NCBI GenBank assembly: GCA_035528995.1
Contig: DATKXO010000090.1
Span: forward strand, 1-37,313
Length of the DNA: 37,313 nucleotides
Source: DATKXO01 sp035528995
Lineage (GTDB): Bacteria > Planctomycetota > Phycisphaerae > UBA1845
Direction: 5' to 3'
Shown in pieces: positions 1-6,629 of this stretch. Both the position numbers and the translations under genes were made by a program. The notes beneath the pieces were generated by a model. The model made no database searches. It saw only the letters and a program-made list of their open reading frames with translations, and was not told where the DNA came from. Position 1 is the first letter of the stretch. Every line of letters starts with the position of its first letter.

Positions 1-46
1 AACCGCCCATCCAACCGGGCGGGGAGCAGGAGAAGGAGCGATCCAA

Positions 47-3000
47 ATGACAAGAGCGAACTCGCGAACATCCCCAGTCGGTCTCATCATGGCAGCCGTC
101 TGCGCGTTGTTGATCCTCTGCTGCCTGACGCCGCAGGCCCAGGCCCGCAACCCCTACCGCGGTAACTTCTTCGACGCCTATCCCTCGGCGGTCGGCAGTG
201 TGCTGGACGACGTGCCCAGTCAGGCCGGCCACTGCGGCGTCTGCCACTTCGACTTCGGAGGCGGCGGAACGCGCAACCCATTCGGCCTGGCGGTCGAGGC
301 CACCGACCGCTCGGTCGCTGCGATCCTCGGTCTGGACGGATTGGATTCCGACGGCGACGGATTCAGCAACGGTATCGAGATCACCGACACCGTGAACTTC
401 GTCAACACGCCGACGTTCCCCGGTCTGACGCCGGCCAATCTCGCCAGCGTATCGAACGTGGACCTGGCCGACATCCAGCCCTATCTGCTGCCCAGCACCG
501 GCGGCGACACCACGCCGCCGACGGTCAGCCTGACGGCACCGAACGGGGGCGAAACACTGGTGGCCAACAGCGGCACAACCGTCCAGTGGTTCGCCGACGA
601 CGCCAGCGGCATCGCCACCATCGATCTGTACGTGTCGCTCGACAACGGAGCCACCTTCAAGCCGGTGGCCCAGAGCCTGAGCAACACCGGCAGCCACACC
701 TGGTTCCCGGCAAACCGGCCCACGGTCCAGGCCGTCTTCCGCGCCGTGGCCACCGACAACGCGTTCAACGAAGCCCAGGACGACAGCGACGCCGTCTTCA
801 CCATCGAGTCGCCGCCCGGCGGGATCGTCCCCTCCACGCTGCGCGACTTCGACCAGCCGGGCAGCCAGCCCTTCGAGGCCGGCATCCTCAACCCGCCCGA
901 AGCCTGCGAGCCCTGCCACGGAAACTACAACACCGCCTTCGAGCCCTACTACAACTGGCAGGGCAGCATGATGGCCCAGGCCTCGCGCGATCTGATCTTC
1001 CTGGCCAACATGACCATCGCCAACCAGGACGCCCCCGACTCCGGAGACATGTGCCTGCGGTGCCACTTCCCGCGCGGCTGGCTCCAGGGCCGGTCGATTC
1101 CCACCGACGGCAGCCAGATGCTCGACACCGACGAGAGCGGCGTGTCCTGCGACTTCTGCCACCGCCTGGTCGATCCCATCTACAGCCCCGGAGAGAACCC
1201 GTCCGAGGACCAGGCCATCCTGGCCGCCCTCAGCTTCCCCGGAACCGAGTTCGGCAACGGCATGGCCGTCATCGACCCCACCGGCGCACGCCGCGGCCCC
1301 TTCCTCAACGCCGACAGCGGCCACCCGATACTCGTCTCGCCGTTCCACCGTGAGGCCGCCCTCTGCGGCACCTGCCACAACGTGAGCAACCCCGCATTCG
1401 AGAACGACGGCAGCGGCAACTTCGTGCCCAACGCCTTCGACACCACCTCGACGACCTTCTCACCCCACTCGCTCATGCCCGTCGAACGCACCTACAGCGA
1501 GTGGTTCTACAGCCAGTACAACACGCAGGCCGGCGTCTATGGCCCGCAGTTCGGCGGCAACAAGGACTACGTCGCCACCTGCCAGGACTGCCACATGCAC
1601 GACGTCACCGGCGAGGGCTGCAACTTCGGCACCCCGCCCACCCGCGACGACCTGCCCCTGCACGACATCACCGGCGGCAGCACCTGGTTCCCCGGCCTGC
1701 TGAACACCCTGTTCCCCGGCGAGGTCAACGACGCCGCACTGCAGGACGGCATCCTCCGCGCCCGGTACATGCTACAGAACGCGGCCGACATGTCCGTCGA
1801 GCAGCAGGACCGCGACCTGCTGGTTACCGTGGTCAACAACACCGGCCACAAGCTGCCCACCGGCTACCCCGAGGGCCGGCGCATCTGGATCAACGTCAAG
1901 TTCTATGACGACACGCCGACGCTCATCGCCGAGTCCGGGGCCTACGACTCGGCCACCGGCTATCTGAGCCACGACGCCGAGGCCAAGATCTACCACACCG
2001 AGCCCGGCATGGACGAGGTGGTCGCGCCGCTGGCGGGCGTGCCCCCCGGCCCGTCCTTCCACTTCGTGCTCAACAACAAGATCTTCCTGGACAACCGCAT
2101 CCCGCCGTTGGGCTTCTCCAACGCCGACTACGGTCTCTTCGGCGGGTCACCCGTTGACTACGTCTACGCCGACGGGCAGTACTGGGACGTGTCCTCCTAC
2201 GCCATTCCCGCCGCCGCCGCCTCGGTCGACGTGACGCTCTACTACCAGAGCACCAGCAAGGAGTTCATCGAGTTCCTCCGCGACGAGAACACCACCGACA
2301 CCAAGGGCCAGGAAATGTACGACCTGTGGAACATCAACGACAAGTGTCCGCCGGAGATGATGGCCCAGGCACAGTTGGCTCTGGTGCCGCCCGTCGCGGG
2401 CGACTACGACGGCGACGGCCAGGCCACCCTGGCCGACTACGCCCAGTTCCCGGCCTGCATGACCGGCCCGGGCGGGCTCCACGACCCCGGATGTGAGCCC
2501 TTCGACTGCAACCGCGATCTCGACGTCGATCTGGATGACTTCAGTGAATACCAGTTTGCCCTCTATGCCCAGGACATCGTGCCGCCCGCCGTCCCGACCG
2601 GCCTGCTGGCCACCGGCGACGACACCTTCATCACCCTGGACTGGGACGACAACGCCGATGCCGACCTCGCCGGATACAACGTGCTCCGCTCCACCAACAG
2701 CGGCGGGCCTTACCTGAAGATGAACGCCGCCCCCCTGGCCACCAGCGATTTCACCGACACCGGCCTGAGCAACGGCCTGACCTATTACTACGTCGTGACG
2801 GCCGTGGACACCGCCAGCAACGAAAGCGGCCCCGGCGGCGAGGCCGGCGCGACGTCGCAGCCCGCCGGCGGAAACATCATGCACGTCGAGTCCATCGTGC
2901 CCACCATCGACGACCAGGGCGGCGGCAACAAGTACGCCGTCGTGACCGTGACCATCCTCGACGACCTCGGCCTGCCGGTCGAAGGCGCCGACGTCACCGG

Positions 3001-3184
3001 CACCTTCAGCGGGCAGTACACCGGCACGTTCACCGAAACCACAGACGTCAACGGCGTGGCCGTCCTCATCGCCGGGCCCAAGAACGGCGGCACCGCCTAC
3101 ACCTTCTGCGTGGACAACGTAGTCCACGCCACGTTGACGTACGATCCAGGCGCGAACGTGGAGACCTGCGATTCCGGTGGGTAG
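47..3184 (+). CDS. Secreted multiheme c-type cytochrome with dockerin-like and Fn3 modules
   Basis: 1045 aa. A signal peptide (residues 1-33, hydrophobic core, AQA before the mature end) exports it. Six CxxCH heme-binding motifs start at residues 63 (CGVCH), 287 (CEPCH), 336 (CLRCH), 368 (CDFCH), 440 (CGTCH) and 512 (CQDCH), so up to six covalent hemes are expected. A TSP3-like calcium motif (DSDGDGFSNG) lies near residue 100 and an Ig-like segment near 155-255. A dockerin/EF-hand-like pair (DYDGDGQATLADY near 786, DCNRDLDVDLDDF near 820), a fibronectin III-like domain (about 847-940) and a C-terminal beta domain follow. The start has a purine-rich Shine-Dalgarno (AGGAGAAGGAG) just upstream. 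The family suggests extracellular or cell-surface electron transfer, and the C-terminal modules suggest attachment or complex formation. The electron donor and acceptor cannot be told from the sequence, and no partner gene is adjacent. Confidence 0.85.
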   Translation: MTRANSRTSPVGLIMAAVCALLILCCLTPQAQARNPYRGNFFDAYPSAVGSVLDDVPSQAGHCGVCHFDFGGGGTRNPFGLAVEATDRSVAAILGLDGLDSDGDGFSNGIEITDTVNFVNTPTFPGLTPANLASVSNVDLADIQPYLLPSTGGDTTPPTVSLTAPNGGETLVANSGTTVQWFADDASGIATIDLYVSLDNGATFKPVAQSLSNTGSHTWFPANRPTVQAVFRAVATDNAFNEAQDDSDAVFTIESPPGGIVPSTLRDFDQPGSQPFEAGILNPPEACEPCHGNYNTAFEPYYNWQGSMMAQASRDLIFLANMTIANQDAPDSGDMCLRCHFPRGWLQGRSIPTDGSQMLDTDESGVSCDFCHRLVDPIYSPGENPSEDQAILAALSFPGTEFGNGMAVIDPTGARRGPFLNADSGHPILVSPFHREAALCGTCHNVSNPAFENDGSGNFVPNAFDTTSTTFSPHSLMPVERTYSEWFYSQYNTQAGVYGPQFGGNKDYVATCQDCHMHDVTGEGCNFGTPPTRDDLPLHDITGGSTWFPGLLNTLFPGEVNDAALQDGILRARYMLQNAADMSVEQQDRDLLVTVVNNTGHKLPTGYPEGRRIWINVKFYDDTPTLIAESGAYDSATGYLSHDAEAKIYHTEPGMDEVVAPLAGVPPGPSFHFVLNNKIFLDNRIPPLGFSNADYGLFGGSPVDYVYADGQYWDVSSYAIPAAAASVDVTLYYQSTSKEFIEFLRDENTTDTKGQEMYDLWNINDKCPPEMMAQAQLALVPPVAGDYDGDGQATLADYAQFPACMTGPGGLHDPGCEPFDCNRDLDVDLDDFSEYQFALYAQDIVPPAVPTGLLATGDDTFITLDWDDNADADLAGYNVLRSTNSGGPYLKMNAAPLATSDFTDTGLSNGLTYYYVVTAVDTASNESGPGGEAGATSQPAGGNIMHVESIVPTIDDQGGGNKYAVVTVTILDDLGLPVEGADVTGTFSGQYTGTFTETTDVNGVAVLIAGPKNGGTAYTFCVDNVVHATLTYDPGANVETCDSGG

Positions 3185-3225
3185 AGAGGCCGGCCTGAGA
3201 ACTCGTTGATCGCCGGAGGACGCCG

Positions 3226-3280
3226 GGGTGCCACTGGCAGCTCGCCCGCCGGTGTCTCTCCGTCCCCTATTCGCTATTCC
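3226..3280. repeat. Composite dispersed repeat (palindrome plus TTCGCTATTC unit)
   Basis: Between the cytochrome and the DUF6398 gene lies a copy of the palindromic element GGGTGCCACTGGCAGCTCG, whose right arm here reads CCGCCGGTG. It is followed at once by CTATTCGCTATTC. The same two units occur together at 11090-11140, and the palindromic unit also occurs inside dnaE2. No protein is supported here. Confidence 0.7.
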
Positions 3281-3320
3281 GCGTGGTCGGCTTCAGCCGA
3301 CCGCGCGGCTGCCCCGCCCG

Positions 3321-3890
3321 TCACGGTCGCGAACTATCCGGCCCGATCCGGGCGATGATCCCCTCGTCGTCCGGACCACCCTCGTCGCAGTCGGCCGGAA
3401 TGTACGGAATCAACCCTTCGCGGTAGGCCGCCTCCTGCACGTCCCGCGGGGCGTCACGAATGTCCACGATGAACCCGTCCAGCTCCATCATCCAGATCAG
3501 CGGGTTCTCGTCGAGCAGGTCCTCGCGGCACCACTGCGGGTCCAGCGGTATCACGTCCAGCCCCTCGCAAATCACCTTCGACTTGGCGAGCATCGTGCTC
3601 TGCGAAATACCGAAACCCTCCGCGATCTCCGCGCCGGTCATCGTCGGCGGGTTGTCCGGGTCGCTCAGGCAGTTCACCCGACCGAGCGTGTAGATGATCC
3701 CACTGGCCCAACTCACCGGCTTGCCCCGGACCACGGGCGACCCCTCCTGGCACACGGCCGCCGCCATCTCCCGGCTGAGCTGCTTGTACTCTGCGTCCAG
3801 GTGCTCGTCGCAGAACGCGTCGGTCAGCGCGACCAACGACTTGAACAGCCCCCGCAGATCCTCGGGCACGTCTTTCAACAGTTCTTCCAT
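3321..3890 (-). CDS. DUF6398 domain protein
   Basis: 189 aa, soluble, no signal peptide. The central part matches what I recall of DUF6398: a helical N-terminus, then AAGIIY/WASGIIYTLGRVNCL, then a winged-helix-like stretch (MTGAEIAEGFGISQSTMLAKSK, residues about 88-110) and DPQW..EDLLDENPLIWM. The GISQSTMLAKSK segment resembles a helix-turn-helix, so DNA binding is possible but not established. The start has GGGAG nine bases upstream. It lies 54 bp downstream of recQ on the same strand and is probably cotranscribed. The C-terminus is acidic (DCDEGGPDDEG). Function unknown. Confidence 0.7.
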   Translation of the reverse strand: MEELLKDVPEDLRGLFKSLVALTDAFCDEHLDAEYKQLSREMAAAVCQEGSPVVRGKPVSWASGIIYTLGRVNCLSDPDNPPTMTGAEIAEGFGISQSTMLAKSKVICEGLDVIPLDPQWCREDLLDENPLIWMMELDGFIVDIRDAPRDVQEAAYREGLIPYIPADCDEGGPDDEGIIARIGPDSSRP

Positions 3891-3944
3891 CGCGGTTTTC
3901 TCCCACCGGTCACGCCCGCCGACTCTGCCGCATGTTTGGGGATA

Positions 3945-5828
3945 TCAATCTGCGCTCCGTCCCGATTGTACCGCCTCGTCCCCATGTTGCCGGCAATAGA
4001 CGCGAATTTCGTCGAGGAAGCGGGGGCCGAGGTCCGTCAGCTTCTTCTGACCCACGCCTTTGACGCACAGCATCTCCTCAGGCGATGACGGCCGCAGCCG
4101 GGCCATCCCGCGCAGCGTCGCGTCGCCGAAAATGACGAACGCCGGGACGCCGCGCTCCTCGGCCAGTTCGCGGCGGACTTCGCGAAGACGCTCGAACAGC
4201 CCGCGGTCAACGCCTTCCCACGACTCGGCATCGAACTTCGTCTTGGCCACCGGCTCGGCCTTCGGGCGGATGAGCCGGACCTCGCGCTGCCCGCGCAGCA
4301 CCGACCAGGAATTCTCGTTGAGCATCAGCACCGGCCGGTCGCCGCCGCTCCGATCCAGCAGCCCCTGATCCACCAGTTGGTAGACCATGTTCTGCACCGT
4401 TTTGCGGGGCACGTCTTTCAGCAGACCGAACGTGCTGAGCTGGTCGTGGCTCCAGTTCCGCACGCGTTCCGTGTCCGCCCCGCTCAGCACGTCCACCACG
4501 TGTTCCACGCCGAACCGCTCCTCCACGCGGGCGACACAGGACAGGATCTTCTGCGCGCTCACCGTCCCGTCGATCACGCCTTCCACCTCGTCCAGGCACA
4601 CGTCGCACGCCTGGCAGTCCGTGCGCTCGTACGCCTGACCGAAGTGCTCGGACAACGCCCGGTGCCGGCACGTCGGCCCGGTGCAGAAGCGGCGCATCTG
4701 GTTGCAAAGCTGCAACGCCGCCTCCACGACCTCCTCGCCCGCCTCGGTCTCGGCCGTGCTCTTGCGGAGGATCGACTCCCAGCGGATCGCGTCGGCCGCC
4801 GAGTAGAACAGCACGCACTCGGCCTCCAGCCCGTCGCGCCCCGCCCGCCCGGTCTCCTGCTGATAGTGCTCCACCGATTTGGGCATGGCCGCGTGGATCA
4901 CGCAGCGAACGTTGCTGCGGTCGATGCCCATGCCGAAGGCCACCGTGGCCACCACCACGTCCACCGACTCCGCCGCGAAGGCGTCCTGAGTCCGGCGACG
5001 CTCGACGGCATCCATGCCCGCGTGGTACGCCGCCGCCCGCACCTCGTTGGCCGCCAGGAACGCGGCCATCTGCTCGGTGTCCTTGCGGCTGATGCAATAG
5101 ACGATGACCGCCTCCCCCTGGTGACGCCGGATCACTTCCAGCACCTGCCCCCGTCGGTCCACCCGCGGCAGAATGCGGTACACCAGGTTGCACCGATCGA
5201 AACACCCCACCAGCAGAGCCGGGTCCTCGAGCCCCAACTGCTCGACGATGTCCGCTCGCACGCGCTGGGTCGCCGTGGCCGTGTAGGCGTGGATGCTCGC
5301 GCCGGCGAACCGCTCCTTCAGCGTCGCAAGCTGGCGATACTCCGGCCGGAAGTCGTGTCCCCAGTGGCTGATGCAGTGGGCCTCGTCAACCGCGAACGCC
5401 CGCACCTTCAGCCGTTCGATGGTCTGCTGGAACCACGGCGACAACACGCGCTCCGGAGCGACGAACACCAGGCGGCACTTGCCGGCCGCGATCTGGGCCT
5501 CGGTCTGACTGCGTTCCTGCGGCGTCATCCCGCTGTGCAGCGCAGCGGCCGGGTAGCCGCAGGTCCGCAACGCGTCCACCTGGTCCTTCATCAGCGAGAT
5601 CAACGGCGAGATGACGATGTCCGTGCGGTCGGCCAGCAGCGGCGGCACCTGATAGCACAACGACTTCCCACCGCCGGTAGGCAGCACCACCAGCGAATCG
5701 CGATGCTCCACCCCCGCCCGAATGGCCTCCTCCTGCAACGGCCAAAGCTGATCAACCCCCCAGTAGCGGCGCACCACATCAAGGATGCGCCCCGACATCG
5801 CGTCACCGGTTTGGTCCCCGCTAGCCAT
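3945..5828 (-). CDS. recQ: ATP-dependent DNA helicase RecQ
   Basis: 627 aa from the ATG at 5828; an upstream TTG at 5849 would add seven residues and is less likely. It is a 3'-5' superfamily 2 helicase acting in recombination and fork repair. Motifs in order: LPTGGGKSLCYQ (Walker A, about 50-61), VDEAHCISHWGHDFRPEYR (DEAH plus the RecQ aromatic loop), TATATQ, VIVYCISRKDTE, ATVAFGMGIDRSNVR, and QQETGRAGRDG with the arginine finger. Next is the zinc cluster (FCTGPTCRH ... DCQACDVC), an RQC winged helix, and a C-terminal HRDC domain (RGMARLRPSSPEEMLCVKGV). Length and order are as usual for bacterial RecQ. A DUF6398 gene follows on the same strand. Confidence 0.96.
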   Translation of the reverse strand: MASGDQTGDAMSGRILDVVRRYWGVDQLWPLQEEAIRAGVEHRDSLVVLPTGGGKSLCYQVPPLLADRTDIVISPLISLMKDQVDALRTCGYPAAALHSGMTPQERSQTEAQIAAGKCRLVFVAPERVLSPWFQQTIERLKVRAFAVDEAHCISHWGHDFRPEYRQLATLKERFAGASIHAYTATATQRVRADIVEQLGLEDPALLVGCFDRCNLVYRILPRVDRRGQVLEVIRRHQGEAVIVYCISRKDTEQMAAFLAANEVRAAAYHAGMDAVERRRTQDAFAAESVDVVVATVAFGMGIDRSNVRCVIHAAMPKSVEHYQQETGRAGRDGLEAECVLFYSAADAIRWESILRKSTAETEAGEEVVEAALQLCNQMRRFCTGPTCRHRALSEHFGQAYERTDCQACDVCLDEVEGVIDGTVSAQKILSCVARVEERFGVEHVVDVLSGADTERVRNWSHDQLSTFGLLKDVPRKTVQNMVYQLVDQGLLDRSGGDRPVLMLNENSWSVLRGQREVRLIRPKAEPVAKTKFDAESWEGVDRGLFERLREVRRELAEERGVPAFVIFGDATLRGMARLRPSSPEEMLCVKGVGQKKLTDLGPRFLDEIRVYCRQHGDEAVQSGRSAD

Positions 5829-6114
5829 GACCAATAGCCTAGCCGCCAACCCCCCACCACGCGAGCCACGCCATACCAGTTCCCGGATGAGTTAGCCGAT
5901 CCCCGAGCCGCGAACTTCAGTTCGCGCGGCCTACCTCGTCGCGGTTGGGTGGCACGCCTTCACGGGCGAAGCCCGGGTAGGCATGTGTGCTACTGCTCTC
6001 GACACGAACCGCCCGATTGTTGCCTTTCCGAGCCGCGCCCGTGAGGAAGCGGATCCTGTCTCTCCGCCTTCAACTCGCTACTCGCCATTCGCCACTCGCA
6101 ACTCGCCTTTCCGT

Positions 6115-6282
6115 ACCGTCCCGATTCTCGGGATCAGGGAGCGGCCCTTCTTCAGCACCGTCCCGATTCTCGGGCTGAGGAAGCGGCCCTTTTTCTGTAC
6201 CGTCCCGATCCTCGGGATGAGGCAGTGCCCCGTTTTCTGGACCGTCCCGACTCTCGGGATGAGGGAGCGGCCCCGAGTCGCG
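6115..6282. repeat. 42-bp tandem repeat, four copies, each with a hairpin
   Basis: Units start at 6115, 6157, 6199 and 6241, exactly 42 bp apart. A fifth partial copy is at 6487-6522. Each begins ACCGTCCCGA and contains the inverted repeat TCCCGA-N3-TCGGGA (arms drift slightly between copies), followed by an AGCGGCCC-like tail. The array is flanked on both sides by TTCGCTATTCGC-type units. There are no spacers, so it is not CRISPR. Confidence 0.9.
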
Positions 6283-6486
6283 CCCGACGCCGCGCCCACT
6301 TCCGCCCCCAAAGGGGGCGGCGGTCTGTAGCCGCGGGTGGAGCGCAGCCCGCCAACCGGCGGGCGCAGCGCAACCCGTGGGAAACGTGTTCGTTAAAGAA
6401 CCCCGCCCCGGAGCGGGCGGCGGAAAGCACCCCGCAGGTCGCGCCCCCAAACCTGACGCAAACCAGCCCGCGCCCCGTTTTCCCGC

Positions 6487-6522
6487 ACCGTCCCGATTCC
6501 CGGGATAAGGGAGCGGCCCCAA
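6487..6522. repeat. Detached fifth copy of the 42-bp repeat
   Basis: ACCGTCCCGATTCCCGGGATAA followed by a GGGAGCGGCCCC-type tail matches the unit of the array at 6115-6282, about 205 bp away. A TTCGCTATTC unit follows directly at 6521-6539. Confidence 0.8.
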
Positions 6523-6629
6523 CTCGCTATTCGCTATTCAGGAGGTGCCCTGCCTGTCGACAGGGGGCCAACCGCAACCCGTGAAACGCCATCCCCGGCT
6601 CATCGGCTCCCACAGCGCCGCGCACCGCG

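Larger units (their letters stand above)
5829..6629. other. Repeat-rich non-coding region
   Basis: About 800 bp without a supportable gene. It holds a perfect 8-bp-arm hairpin (CGCGAACT-TC-AGTTCGCG, 5909-5926), TTCGCTATTCGC-type units at 6072-6107 and 6521-6539, and a 42-bp tandem array. A GC-rich stretch around 6320-6420 includes CCCGCC-AAC-CGGCGGG-like arms. Open frames across it on both strands only translate the 42-bp repeat as a 14-residue periodicity, so I do not call them genes. Confidence 0.7.

Noticed and set aside
4377..5837. Long plus-strand frame antisense to recQ
   Set aside because: The minus frame holds every RecQ motif; the plus frame has only His/Arg-rich shadow sequence.
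5847..5849. TTG start for recQ
   Set aside because: The ATG at 5828 gives a standard RecQ length and needs no rare start codon.
6115..6282. Possible CRISPR array
   Set aside because: Units are contiguous 42-bp tandem copies with no unique spacers, and there is no cas gene in the window.
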